Assembly (NCBI RefSeq): GCF_003857035.1
Contig: NZ_QGSY01000080.1
Span: forward strand, 1-50,045
Direction of reading: 5' to 3'
From: Micromonospora arida
GTDB lineage: Bacteria > Actinomycetota > Actinomycetes > Mycobacteriales > Micromonosporaceae
DNA: 50,045 bases
In this document: piece after piece, positions 35,672 to 43,887 of the stretch
How positions within the stretch are numbered: position 1 is the stretch's first letter
Layout: every line of letters begins with the position of its first letter
Position numbers and translations under genes: made by a program
The notes under the pieces: generated by a model
What the model was told of the DNA's origin: nothing
What the model saw: only the letters and a program-made list of their open reading frames with translations
The model's database searches: none

Positions 35672-36838
35672 GTGCGCCGCGAGACGGTCACGCCGCGCAC
35701 CGACTGGGACGCCACCATCCGGTCGCAAGGGCTGGTCTACGTCGACACCGAGCTGCCCGACGGCGGGATCATGTCGTACTGGGACGAGACCGCCGCGTAC
35801 GCCTTCGACCTGGACGAGGTGCTGCGGCTGGAGGAGGCCACCGAGGAACTGCACCGGATGTCGGTGGCCGCCGCCGAGCACGTGGTGGCGCAGCGCCGGT
35901 ACGCCGAGTTCGGCATCCCGGAATGGGCGGCCGAGGCGGTGGCCCGGTCGCTGCGGGAGGCGCCACCGACCCTGTACGGGCGCTTCGACCTCGCGTACGA
36001 CGGCACCTGGCCTCCGAAGATGTTGGAGTACAACGCGGACACCCCCACCGCGTTGGTCGAGGCGAGCATCATCCAGTGGTACTGGCTGGAGCAGACCCGG
36101 CCGGAGCTGGACCAGTGGAACAGCCTGCACGAGCGGCTGGTCGGCGCCTGGGCCAAGATCGGGGCGGGGCTGCACGACCCCCGGGTGCACGTGCTCTGGT
36201 CGAACGAGGAGGAGTCCGGCGAGGACCACATGACCGCCGGCTACCTCGCCGAGACCGCCCGGCAGGCCGGCCTGAGCGTCGAACTTCAACCCATCCAGGA
36301 GATCGGCTGGGACGGCCGACGCTTCGTCGACGCCGACGACAACCCGGTGACCACCTGCTTCAAGCTCTACCCGTGGGAGTGGATGCTGGCCGAGCCGTAC
36401 GGGCCGGCGGCCCTGGCCCCGGGCACCCCGACCACCTGGATCGAGCCGGCCTGGAAGCTGCTGCTCTCCAACAAGGCGCTGCTCGCGGTCCTCTGGGAGC
36501 TGTACCCCGGCCACGAATACCTGCTCCCGGCGTACCTCGACTCGCCGCGCGGCATGCCGGAGTACGTCGCCAAGCCACTGCTCGGCCGCGAGGGCGGATC
36601 GGTACGCATCGTCACCGCCGATGAGGAGATCACCAACCCGGGGATCTACGGCGACGAGGGCTGGTGCTACCAGGAGTTCCGGGCATTGCCGCAGTTCGCC
36701 GGCAACCGGATGGTGCTGGGCAGCTGGATCGTCGACGGCGAGTCGGCCGGCGTGGGTGTGCGGGAGAGCGCGAGTCTGATCACCGACGGCTACGCGCGGT
36801 TCCTGCCGCACTACATCGACGCGCCGCGCACCCGCTGA
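35672..36838 (+). CDS. Glutathionylspermidine synthase-like ATP-grasp protein (YgiC-like)
   Basis: 388 residues from the GTG at 35672. It matches the C-terminal ATP-grasp domain of Gsp synthase: RFDLAYDGTWPPKMLEYNAD, then TALVEASIIQW, KLYPWEWM, LLSNKALLAVLWELYPGHEY and KPLLGREGGSVRI, which together form the ATP/Mg and peptide-binding surfaces. The amidase domain of true Gsp synthase is missing. Actinomycetes use mycothiol, not glutathione, so the ligated substrate is probably a different amine and acid. It begins 1 nt after the lipoprotein stop. Confidence 0.92.
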   Translation: MRRETVTPRTDWDATIRSQGLVYVDTELPDGGIMSYWDETAAYAFDLDEVLRLEEATEELHRMSVAAAEHVVAQRRYAEFGIPEWAAEAVARSLREAPPTLYGRFDLAYDGTWPPKMLEYNADTPTALVEASIIQWYWLEQTRPELDQWNSLHERLVGAWAKIGAGLHDPRVHVLWSNEEESGEDHMTAGYLAETARQAGLSVELQPIQEIGWDGRRFVDADDNPVTTCFKLYPWEWMLAEPYGPAALAPGTPTTWIEPAWKLLLSNKALLAVLWELYPGHEYLLPAYLDSPRGMPEYVAKPLLGREGGSVRIVTADEEITNPGIYGDEGWCYQEFRALPQFAGNRMVLGSWIVDGESAGVGVRESASLITDGYARFLPHYIDAPRTR

Positions 36839-36844
36839 GTCGTC

Positions 36845-36857
36845 TACCGTTGGGGGC
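36845..36857 (+). promoter_or_regulatory. -10 box (TACCGT) of the CGNR gene
   Basis: TACCGT at 36845-36850 and 7 nt precede the GTG at 36858. Confidence 0.55.
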
Positions 36858-37445
36858 GTGAACTTCGACGCGTACGCCCGGACCGGCGTTGACCTGGTCA
36901 ACGCCCGCCTGGACGACCTCGACGACCTGCGGGCCCTCTTCCCCGACGAGAACGCCTGGATGCGCGACGAGGTCGCGGACCGGGACGTGGCGATTTTCCG
37001 CCGGGCGCAGAAACGGTTGCGCGACGTCTTCGAGTACGGCACCTCGGGGCGGGACGCCCAGGCGGTCACCGAGCTGAACGCGCTGCTCGAGGCGTTCCCG
37101 GTGCAGCCGCGCATCTCCGGGCACGACTCCAGCGACTGGCACATGCACGTGACCAGTCGGGGTGCCTCGGTCAGTGCCGAATATCTGGCCGGCGCGGCCT
37201 GGGGGCTGTCGGTCTGGCTGTGCGAGTACGGCAGCGCCCGGTTCGGGGTCTGCGCCGACGAGCGGTGCGGCAACGTCTACCTGGACACGTCGTCCAACTG
37301 CTGCCGGCGGTTCTGCTCGGAGCGCTGCGCCACCCGCTCGCACGTCGCCGCGCACCGCGCGCGCAAGCGGGCGGCGGTCGGCGAGCAGGTGACGGTCGCC
37401 CAGCAGCCGACCTCCGCCGCCGATTCCCTCTCAGCGGTCAGCTGA
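36858..37445 (+). CDS. CGNR zinc-finger regulator
   Basis: 195 residues from the GTG at 36858. The N-terminal ABATE-like domain (FDAYARTGVDLVNARL) is followed by the C-terminal CGNR zinc finger: CADERCGNVYLDTSSN and then CCRRFCSERCATRSHVAAHR, with the Cys pairs and basic helix expected for DNA binding. These are putative stress regulators common in actinobacteria. It has its own leaderless promoter and ends convergent with the isomerase gene. Confidence 0.92.
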   Translation: MNFDAYARTGVDLVNARLDDLDDLRALFPDENAWMRDEVADRDVAIFRRAQKRLRDVFEYGTSGRDAQAVTELNALLEAFPVQPRISGHDSSDWHMHVTSRGASVSAEYLAGAAWGLSVWLCEYGSARFGVCADERCGNVYLDTSSNCCRRFCSERCATRSHVAAHRARKRAAVGEQVTVAQQPTSAADSLSAVS

Positions 37446-37452
37446 ACCGCCA

Positions 37453-37469
37453 CCGCCCGTCCTGGGCGG
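37453..37469. terminator. Bidirectional hairpin
   Basis: CCGCCC and GGGCGG form a perfect 6-bp stem with a 5-nt loop between two convergent genes. Confidence 0.5.
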
Positions 37470-37474
37470 ACGGC

Positions 37475-38281
37475 TCAGGCGTCGACCGGTGACGGCGCGG
37501 TCAGGTGCTGGCGGGCGAACTCCAGCGCGGCGCGCAGGTCCGCTTCGCGCACCGCGCGGCTCTTCGCGCCCCGGGTGGCGACCTCCACCGCCACCGACCC
37601 GGTGAAACCCCGGCCGGCCAGCGAGGAGAGCAGCTCCCCGCAGGGCTGGGTGCCCCGCCCGGGCACCAGGTGCTCGTCGCGGCCCTCACCGGTGCCGTCA
37701 CCGAGGTGCACGTGCGCCAGCCCGGCGCCCATCCGGTCGGCCATCTCCAGCGGGTCGCTGTGCGAGGCCGCGCAGTGCGACAGATCCAGGGTGTACGACG
37801 CGTAGCCGGCGTCGGTCGGATCCCACCCGGGCACGTACGGGACGAACTGCCGGCCCGCCATCCGCACCGGGTACATGTTCTCCACCGCGAAACGCAGCCC
37901 GGGGAACCGGTCCGCGACGGTGGCCAGACCCTCGGCGAAGTTGCGCGCGTAGTCGCGCTGCCAGGTGAACGGTGGGTGCACCACGACGGTCGGCGCGCCC
38001 AGCGTCTCGGCCAGCTCGGCGGCCTTGCGCAGGCGCTCCCACGGGTCCGGGCTCCACACCCGCTGGGTGACCAGCAGGCAGGGCGCGTGCACCGAGAGCA
38101 CCGGCACGTCGTAGTGCGTGGAGAGGCCGCGCAGCGCGCCCGTGTCCTGGCTGACCACGTCGGTCCAGACCATCACCTCGACGCCGTCGTAGCCGAGCGC
38201 CGCGGCCAGTTGGAACGCCGCCGCGGTCGGCTCGGGAAAGACCGACGAGCTGGACAGGAGCACGGGAACGCGGGAAGTCAC
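37475..38281 (-). CDS. Sugar phosphate isomerase/epimerase (AP-endonuclease-2-like TIM barrel)
   Basis: 268 residues from the GTG at 38281. Barrel motifs with metal-ligand candidates are visible: [66 protein letters not shown] and VAVEVAT. The family uses divalent metals for sugar isomerisation or for inosose metabolism; this member's substrate is unknown. TACGCT (38289-38294, minus strand) lies 7 nt before the GTG. Mycobacteria hold an equivalent gene (Rv0498) near ppx, from memory. Confidence 0.88.
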   Translation of the reverse strand: MTSRVPVLLSSSSVFPEPTAAAFQLAAALGYDGVEVMVWTDVVSQDTGALRGLSTHYDVPVLSVHAPCLLVTQRVWSPDPWERLRKAAELAETLGAPTVVVHPPFTWQRDYARNFAEGLATVADRFPGLRFAVENMYPVRMAGRQFVPYVPGWDPTDAGYASYTLDLSHCAASHSDPLEMADRMGAGLAHVHLGDGTGEGRDEHLVPGRGTQPCGELLSSLAGRGFTGSVAVEVATRGAKSRAVREADLRAALEFARQHLTAPSPVDA

Positions 38282-38356
38282 ATCAGCCAGCGTAGCCCGG
38301 CAGCGCCGGGGGCATCGTGACGAGCGCCGGCAAACCGACCGAAAACGGCCGCCGGA

Positions 38357-39301
38357 TCAGATCGGCTCCAGTTGATCCAGTCGGCGGAGGATGACACCCT
38401 CCCGCAGCGCCCACGGGCAGATGTCCAGCGAGTCCAGATCCAGGCGGCGCATCACCGCCTCGGCGACCACGGCACCGGCCAGCAACTGGTGGGCCCGGCC
38501 CGCGCTGACCCCCTCCAGCTCCATCAACTGCGCCGGTGGGATGTGTCGGATGAAGCCGATGACCTGCCGCAGGCCGGCCCGGGTCAGGCTGCGTCGCACC
38601 CACAGCCCGGAACCGGACGGGGCCGCCCCGGCCAGTCGGGCCAGGGTGCGGAACGTCTTCGAGGTGGCCACCGCCCGCCCCCAGCCCACCTCCGTCATCT
38701 GGTCGACGACCTTGTCCAGCCGGCCGTCCACGTACTCCCGGAGCTTGTCGACCGTCTCCGCCGACGGCGGGGCCGCACTGGCCGGATCGACCCGCAGCCG
38801 CTCGCGGGTCAGTCGACCGGCCCCGAGTGGCAGGGAGACCGCGACGTCCGGGTCCTCGTCGATGCCGGCGGCGATCTCCAACGAGCCGCCACCGATGTCG
38901 AGCACCAGCAGCCGGCCCGCCGACCAGCCGAACCACCGCCGTACGGCCAGGAACGTCATCCGCGCCTCGTCCGCCCCGGACAGCACCGCCAGGCGTACGC
39001 CGGTCTCGTCCCGGACCCGGGCCAGCACCTCGGCCGCGTTGGTGGCGTCGCGCACCGCGGACGTGGCGAAAGCGATCAGGTCGTCGGCCGCCAACCCGGT
39101 GGCCGCCGCCTTGGCCATGCCGACCGCCTTGACCAGGCCATCCGCGCCCGCCTCGGTCAGCGCGCCGTCGGGGCCGATCTGCTCGGCCAGCCGGAGCACC
39201 ACCTTCTCGGAGTGCGCCGGCCACGGGTGCGCGCCGTGGTGCGCGTCCACCACGAGGAGGTGCACCGTGTTGGATCCGACGTCGAGGACACCCAGTCGCA
39301 T
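38357..39301 (-). CDS. ppx: Ppx/GppA exopolyphosphatase family phosphatase
   Basis: 314 residues from the ATG at 39301. [20 protein letters not shown] is the ASKHA phosphate-1 loop, [12 protein letters not shown] the next motif, and [12 protein letters not shown] the phosphate-2 loop. It lacks the C-terminal HD domain of long GppA proteins, as in actinobacterial Ppx1/2. The expected activity is hydrolysis of polyphosphate or pppGpp. TAGGGT lies 7 nt before the ATG (39309-39314, minus strand). Its closeness to SenX3-RegX3-PhoU fits a role in phosphate balance. Confidence 0.93.
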   Translation of the reverse strand: MRLGVLDVGSNTVHLLVVDAHHGAHPWPAHSEKVVLRLAEQIGPDGALTEAGADGLVKAVGMAKAAATGLAADDLIAFATSAVRDATNAAEVLARVRDETGVRLAVLSGADEARMTFLAVRRWFGWSAGRLLVLDIGGGSLEIAAGIDEDPDVAVSLPLGAGRLTRERLRVDPASAAPPSAETVDKLREYVDGRLDKVVDQMTEVGWGRAVATSKTFRTLARLAGAAPSGSGLWVRRSLTRAGLRQVIGFIRHIPPAQLMELEGVSAGRAHQLLAGAVVAEAVMRRLDLDSLDICPWALREGVILRRLDQLEPI

Positions 39302-39375
39302 GGTGAAGACCCTAGGCGCAACACGTTTGCGCGGCTCACCGGCCTGCGGACGTGACCGCGCGTACGCTGGGCCGA

Positions 39376-40179
39376 GTGACAATGGAGCTCCGTGTGCTGG
39401 TGGACGACCCGGGTGACCCGCGCAGTCGCGAGGTGCCCCTGGACTTCCCTCGGGAGTGGATCGAGTTCGCCGACCCGGCCGACGAGACGCACCTGATCCG
39501 GGCCGACCTGACCTGGCTGCTCTCCCGCTGGACCTGCATCTTCGGCAAGGGCTGCCACGGCATCATCGCTGGCCGGGCCTCCGACGGTTGCTGCTCGCAC
39601 GGGGCGTTCTTCACCGACTCGGACGACGAGAAGCGGGTCCGCAACGCCGTCAAGCGGCTCACCCCGGAGACCTGGCAGCACTTCCGGCGCGGGTTCAAGA
39701 ACTGGACCGACGAGGACACCATCGACGGCAAGAACCCGGCCCGCCGCACCGCCACTCAGGGCGCCGAGGGCCCGTGCGTGTTCCTCAACGACGCCGACTT
39801 CGTCGGTGGGGGTGGCTGCGCCCTGCACGCCCAGGCGCTGCGCGACGGGGTGCACCCGTTGGAATACAAGCCGGACGTCTGTTGGCAGTTGCCGATCCGC
39901 CGCGATCAGGACTGGGTCAAGCGACCGGACAACTCCAAGGTGCTGGTCTCCACCCTGTCCGAGTTCGACCGGCGGGGCTGGGGAGCCGGCGGGCACGACC
40001 TGGACTGGTGGTGCACCTCGTCGACGGACGCGCATGTCGGCGCCGAGCCGATGTACCTGTCGTACTCCCCGGAGCTGACCGCCCTGATCGGTGCTGCCGC
40101 GTACGAGCGGCTGGCCGAGCTGTGCGCGGCCCGGACGAAGCAGGGCATGATCGCCCCGCACCCCGCCGACCAACTCTAG
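39376..40179 (+). CDS. Cysteine-cluster protein of unknown function
   Basis: About 267 residues from the GTG at 39376; TACGCT at 39363-39368 is 7 nt upstream. An ATG 6 nt into the gene is also possible. Cysteines are grouped as [29 protein letters not shown] and [12 protein letters not shown], with later ones in VCWQLP and WWCTSS. This resembles the YkgJ-type cluster thought to bind zinc or iron-sulfur. Mycobacteria have a homologue beside ppx (Rv0495c position). It is divergent from ppx with 74 bp between the starts. Confidence 0.85.
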   Translation: MTMELRVLVDDPGDPRSREVPLDFPREWIEFADPADETHLIRADLTWLLSRWTCIFGKGCHGIIAGRASDGCCSHGAFFTDSDDEKRVRNAVKRLTPETWQHFRRGFKNWTDEDTIDGKNPARRTATQGAEGPCVFLNDADFVGGGGCALHAQALRDGVHPLEYKPDVCWQLPIRRDQDWVKRPDNSKVLVSTLSEFDRRGWGAGGHDLDWWCTSSTDAHVGAEPMYLSYSPELTALIGAAAYERLAELCAARTKQGMIAPHPADQL

Positions 40180-40210
40180 CGGATCTTGGTAGCACTCCAG
40201 CGGCCGTCGC

Positions 40211-40789
40211 TCATCGCAGGGCCTCGTCGACAAGCGTGCGAGCGCTGCGCTGGGCCGCGTCGGCGATCAGGGGGTCGCCGTCCAGCACACCGGCGGCGAG
40301 CCCGCCGTCCAGCAGCAGGGTGAGCTGCCGGGCGAGCAGTTCCGGGTCGGCCGCGCCGGCCTGGCGGGCCAGCTCGGTCACCCAGGCGCGGACCACGGTC
40401 TTGTGCTCGACCGTCCGGGCGTGCACCGGCCCGGCGGCGGACGACTCGGCTGCGGTGTTGATGAACGCGCAGCCGTGGTAGCCCTCCCGGCGACAGGCGC
40501 CGGTCAGCGCGTCGAACATCCCAACCAGTTGGTCGCGTGGCTCGTCGCCGGCATCCCGGGCCGCGGACCGCAACGCGCCGAACCACGCCTGGTCGACCCG
40601 ATCGAGGTACGCCAGCACGAGGTCGTCCTTGCGCGGGAAGTGCTTGTAGAGCGTCGCCTTGGCCACGCCCGACTCGGCGATCACCGTGTCCACCCCCACG
40701 CCGCGCGGCCCGTGCGCGTAGAAGAGCCGGAACGCGGTGTCCAGGATCCGGTCCCTGGCCGAGCCGGCCGGAGTGCGGGGCGCGGGCAT
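40211..40789 (-). CDS. TetR-family transcriptional regulator
   Basis: 192 residues. The HTH region DRILDTAFRLFYAHGPRGVG with VIAESGVAKATLYKHFPRKD lies at residues 12-58; the C-terminal ligand domain is helical (GCAFINTAAESS). An operator-like palindrome sits 39-55 bp upstream of the ATG, and a related one sits at the promoter of the decayed oxidoreductase at 41205. The protein itself looks intact. It may originally have controlled that oxidoreductase. Confidence 0.92.
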   Translation of the reverse strand: MPAPRTPAGSARDRILDTAFRLFYAHGPRGVGVDTVIAESGVAKATLYKHFPRKDDLVLAYLDRVDQAWFGALRSAARDAGDEPRDQLVGMFDALTGACRREGYHGCAFINTAAESSAAGPVHARTVEHKTVVRAWVTELARQAGAADPELLARQLTLLLDGGLAAGVLDGDPLIADAAQRSARTLVDEALR

Positions 40790-40827
40790 CGGTGCTCCCT
40801 CGTTCTGCTGATGACAGCCCTGATCCT

Positions 40828-40845
40828 ATAGACGGCTTCGTCTAC
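40828..40845. promoter_or_regulatory. TetR operator candidate 1
   Basis: TAGACG-GCTT-CGTCTA (40829-40844) is a perfect 6-bp-arm inverted repeat. Read on the minus strand with one base on each side it is GTAGAC-N6-GTCTAT. It lies upstream of the TetR gene. Confidence 0.6.
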
Positions 40846-40963
40846 GGAGGCATCGCCCTCGGCTTCGGCGACACCCGCGAGGGCCGCGCGACTGTGGCAC
40901 GACGACCTTGCGACGGCCTCGCGACGGCCTCGCGGACGAGGGGCGGGACATGGGTCCGGGGCG

Positions 40964-41047
40964 CTTTGGAGCTGAATCGCTTGTGACATCAGCGGAAGAC
41001 ACCGGTCGGTGACGGCGGATGACTCGTTTGTGACATCAGCTCCAAAG
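40964..41047. repeat. REP-like inverted repeat with internal direct repeat
   Basis: CTTTGGAGCTGA (40964-40975) and TCAGCTCCAAAG (41036-41047) are perfect 12-bp arms. TTGTGACATCAG occurs twice in direct orientation (40981-40992 and 41028-41039). Confidence 0.65.
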
Positions 41048-41129
41048 GACTGCCAACCGCACTGCCGCCCCTCCGGGCGTCCAGAGCGGGCTGCACGCCG
41101 AAACCTCCGGGACTCGACAAGGGGCAGTG

Positions 41130-41153
41130 GTAGACAGACCTGTCTGTTAGCCT
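41130..41153 (+). promoter_or_regulatory. TetR operator candidate 2 with -10 box
   Basis: GTAGAC-AGACCT-GTCTGT (41130-41147) shares the GTAGAC-N6-GTCTrT pattern with operator 1. TAGCCT directly follows at 41148-41153 as a -10 box, so a bound repressor would cover the spacer. Confidence 0.6.
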
Positions 41154-41204
41154 GCTTGCGATCGGCACGAGCCGACTCGATGTCCCGACGGAGGATCGAT
41201 CGAC

Positions 41205-41629
41205 ATGCGTATCGCAGTTCTCGGCACCGGCTCGGTCGGTCGAGCCATCGCCGCCCGCACGGCGGAGTTGGGTCATCAGGTGACCATCGGCACCCGCGAT
41301 GTCGCGCCATCCGGGCCGGCGACCACGCCCACTGGGCGGCGCAGCACCCCGAGGTCGGCCTGGCGACCCTCGCCGAAGCCGCAAGCGGCGCCGAGCTGAT
41401 GGTGCGCCCACATCAGCTCGCCGAAGGTGCGCACAGTGTCTTCGTCTCCGGCGACGACGCGGAGGCCAAGCGGATCGTCAGCGGGCTGCTCGTCAGCTTC
41501 GGCCACACCGACGTGATCGACCTCGGCGACCTTTCCACCGCGCGGGGCACCGAGATGCTGCTGCCGCTCTGGTTGCGGCTCTACGGTCGACTCGACACCG
41601 CCAACTTCAATATCAAGGTCGTCCGCTGA
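41205..41629 (+). pseudogene. Decayed F420/NADP oxidoreductase-like gene
   Basis: The ATG at 41205 opens a good Rossmann start, MRIAVLGTGSVGRAIAARTA with ELGHQVTIGTRDV, typical of NADPH-dependent F420 reductase-like proteins. The frame then becomes noncoding, and the homologous sequence resumes in another frame from about 41318 (AAQHPEVGLATLAEAASGAEL). It then jumps from the middle of the Rossmann fold to the C-terminal part (HSVFVSGDDAEAKRIVSG, GRLDTANFNIKVVR), leaving out about 70-80 expected residues. So there is one frameshift and one internal deletion. GGAGG still precedes the ATG. Confidence 0.8.
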
Positions 41630-41643
41630 CCGAGCGGGAACAG

Positions 41644-41682
41644 CCCGAAGGGGGCCTGCGCCGAGCGCAAACCCCCTTCGGG
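41644..41682. terminator. Bidirectional stem-loop terminator
   Basis: CCCGAAGGGGG (41644-41654) and CCCCCTTCGGG (41672-41682) are perfect 11-bp arms between the pseudogene and the convergent regX3 stop. A smaller TGCGC/GCGCA hairpin lies in the loop. Confidence 0.8.
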
Positions 41683-41690
41683 TACGCCGA

Positions 41691-42374
41691 TCACGGCTCG
41701 AACTTGTAGCCCAGACCCCGCACGGTCACGATGAAGCGCGGCGCGGACGGCTCCGGCTCGATCTTGGAGCGCAGCCGCTTGACGTGCACGTCCAGCGTCT
41801 TGGTGTCACCGACGTAGTCGGCGCCCCAGACCCGGTCGATGAGTTGACCGCGGGTGAGCACCCGGCCCGCGTTGCGCAGGAGCAGCTCCAGCAGTTCGAA
41901 TTCCTTCAGCGGCAGCTGTACGGCTCCGCCGTCGACGGTCACCACGTGCCGCTCGATGTCCATCCGCACCGGCCCGGCGGCCAGCGTCGGCGCGCCCGCC
42001 TCGGCCACCTCCGGGCTCTGCCGGCGCAGCACCGCCCGGATCCGGGCGACCAGTTCCCGCGGCGAGTACGGCTTCGTGACGTAGTCGTCGGCGCCGATCT
42101 CCAGCCCGACCACCTTGTCGATCTCGCTGTCCCGGGCGGTGACCATGATGATCGGCACGGCGGAACGCTGCCGCAACTGCCGGCAGACCTCGGTCCCCGA
42201 CATCTCGGGCAACATCAGGTCGAGCAGCACGATGTCGGCGCCGGTCCGGTCGAACTCGGTGAGGGCGTCGGTGCCGGTCGCGGCGACCGAAACCTCAAAG
42301 CCCTCCTTACGGAGCATGTACGACAAGGCGTCGGAGAACGACTCCTCGTCCTCGACCACGAGAACGCGGCTCAA
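41691..42374 (-). CDS. regX3: Response regulator RegX3
   Basis: About 227 residues from a TTG at 42374, chosen because AAGGA lies 8 nt upstream; an ATG at 42392 adds six residues. The receiver has the acidic pair in VLVVEDEESFSDAL, the phospho-Asp in IVLLDLMLPEMSG and Lys in DDYVTKPYSPREL. The winged-helix effector (LPLKEFELLELLLRNAGRVL, then KTLDVHVKRLRSKIE) is of the OmpR/PhoB type. With SenX3 it controls the phosphate starvation response. senX3 ends 24 bp upstream of the chosen start. Confidence 0.95.
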   Translation of the reverse strand: MSRVLVVEDEESFSDALSYMLRKEGFEVSVAATGTDALTEFDRTGADIVLLDLMLPEMSGTEVCRQLRQRSAVPIIMVTARDSEIDKVVGLEIGADDYVTKPYSPRELVARIRAVLRRQSPEVAEAGAPTLAAGPVRMDIERHVVTVDGGAVQLPLKEFELLELLLRNAGRVLTRGQLIDRVWGADYVGDTKTLDVHVKRLRSKIEPEPSAPRFIVTVRGLGYKFEP

Positions 42375-42398
42375 CGGGGATTTCCTTTCCATCTGCTG

Positions 42399-43682
42399 TC
42401 AGACCTGCCGTAGCCCAGTCGGACCGGACTCGATCCCAACCGGCGGCAGTGTCGCCAGGAGGTCATCCGGTGGACTGGCGGGCAGCCGGAGGGTGAACGT
42501 CGATCCACCACCAAGAGTGCTCGACACCTCGACCCGTCCGCCATGGTTGCTCGCAATGTGTTTCACGATCGCCAGACCGAGCCCGGTGCCGCCGGTGGCA
42601 CGCGAGCGGGCCTGGTCGGCCCGGTAGAACCGCTCGAAGACCCGATCGACGTCGGTGGGGGCGATACCGATGCCCTGGTCGGCGACGGCGATCTCGACGT
42701 GCTCGTCGTCGCCGCGGAGGGTCACCCGCACCGTGGTGTCCTCCCCCGAGTAGTTGATGGCGTTCTCCACCAGGTTCGCCACCGCCGTGGCGAGTTGAGA
42801 GTCGCTGCCGTACGCGGTGAGACCACGCGCCCCGTCCACGGTCACCGCGACACCCCGGGCGGAGGCCGTGGTGCGGGTCCGGTCGACCACCTCGGCGATC
42901 ACCCAGTCCAGCGCGACCGGCTCCGGTGGCGGCTGCGGCTCAGCCCCCTGCAACCGGGTCAGCTCCAGCAACTCCTGCACCAGTCGACCCAGCCGGGTCG
43001 ACTCGTGCTGGATCCGTTCGGCGAACCGGCGGGCGGCCACCAGGTCCTCGGAGAGGTCGGGTACCGCGGCGTCGGCCGGCTCGGTCGCGTCCAGCAACGC
43101 CTCGGCGAGCAGTTGCAGGGCCCCGATCGGGGTCTTCAGCTCGTGGCTCACGTTGGCCACGAAGTCGCGTCGTACCCGGGTCAGCCGGTGCGACTCGGTC
43201 ACGTCGACCGCCTCGACCGCGACGAAGCCGTTGCCGAGACCCATCGCCCGCAGGTGCACGCCGAGCGGGTTCTCCCCCGCGCTGTCGCGACCCCGGGGCA
43301 GGTCCAGCTCGATCTCGCGTCGCACGCCGGTGCGTCGCACCTGGCCGGCGAGGGTACGGATCAGCGGGTGCGCGGCGATTGAGCCGGGGGTGCTGCCGGT
43401 ACGCAGCAGCCCCATCGCGCGGGCGGCCGGGTTGATCAGCACGGGGACGTCGTCGTTGTCCAGAACCACGACACCGGCCCGGAGTGAGTCGATCGTCCGG
43501 CGGCCGAGCCCGGCCTGCTGCTCGTCGGCTATCGCGGGCCTCCCCCTGCTCCAGCGGAAGCGGACGCTCCCCGTCGACGTGGAGTGACCGTCCCGCTTCG
43601 GCAGGAACCGGGGCAGCAGAAGACCGGCGGCCATCCCGGCCACCAACGCCAGGGCCACCACGACCGCCACCGCCCACTCCAC
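42399..43682 (-). CDS. senX3: Sensor histidine kinase SenX3
   Basis: 427 residues from the GTG at 43682. One N-terminal helix (AVAVVVALALVAGMAAGLLL), a PAS-like domain (about 60-165) and the phospho-acceptor helix DFVANVSHELKTPIGALQLL are followed by the ATPase with NLVENAINYS (N box), VADQGIGIAP (G1) and GGTGLGLAIVKHI (G2). It phosphorylates RegX3 in response to phosphate limitation, usually through PhoU and the Pst transporter. TACGAT (43689-43694, minus strand) is 6 nt before the start. phoU lies divergently. Confidence 0.95.
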   Translation of the reverse strand: MEWAVAVVVALALVAGMAAGLLLPRFLPKRDGHSTSTGSVRFRWSRGRPAIADEQQAGLGRRTIDSLRAGVVVLDNDDVPVLINPAARAMGLLRTGSTPGSIAAHPLIRTLAGQVRRTGVRREIELDLPRGRDSAGENPLGVHLRAMGLGNGFVAVEAVDVTESHRLTRVRRDFVANVSHELKTPIGALQLLAEALLDATEPADAAVPDLSEDLVAARRFAERIQHESTRLGRLVQELLELTRLQGAEPQPPPEPVALDWVIAEVVDRTRTTASARGVAVTVDGARGLTAYGSDSQLATAVANLVENAINYSGEDTTVRVTLRGDDEHVEIAVADQGIGIAPTDVDRVFERFYRADQARSRATGGTGLGLAIVKHIASNHGGRVEVSSTLGGGSTFTLRLPASPPDDLLATLPPVGIESGPTGLRQV

Positions 43683-43688
43683 CCGGCG

Positions 43689-43694
43689 ATCGTA
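43689..43694 (-). promoter_or_regulatory. -10 box (TACGAT) of senX3
   Basis: TACGAT on the minus strand lies 6 nt before the GTG at 43682, again fitting a leaderless message. Confidence 0.6.
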
Positions 43695-43754
43695 GGGTCA
43701 TTGTTAACCTGGCTACCACACAGAACGGGACGAACTACCCTCACTTACGGAAGT

Positions 43755-43794
43755 GTTCACCCGCACGTCTGGCGTCGTTCACCGTGGTTCATCC
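43755..43794 (+). promoter_or_regulatory. PHO-box-like direct repeats between senX3 and phoU
   Basis: GTTCACC occurs at 43755-43761 and 43777-43783, 22 bp (two 11-bp helical-repeat units) apart, and GTTCATCC at 43787-43794. Streptomyces PhoP and mycobacterial RegX3 bind repeats of this kind. They lie between the divergent senX3 and phoU starts, so the system is probably autoregulated. Confidence 0.6.
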
Positions 43795-43887
43795 GGGATC
43801 CGTCCACGCGCCCTACCGTTGGCGTCGCACCTGCTCAACCCCCCTGCGCCGGCACCCGTCGGCGGCGACCGACCACAGGACGTGATG

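Larger units (their letters stand above)
40790..41204. other. Noncoding region with two operators and a REP-like element
   Basis: The 415-bp gap holds the TetR operator (40828-40845), an inverted repeat (40964-41047) and a second operator with -10 box (41130-41153). I see no gene in the gap. Confidence 0.65.

Noticed and set aside
35570..37273. 567-codon minus-strand open frame
   Set aside because: It is a shadow of the ATP-grasp and CGNR genes, both with diagnostic motifs.
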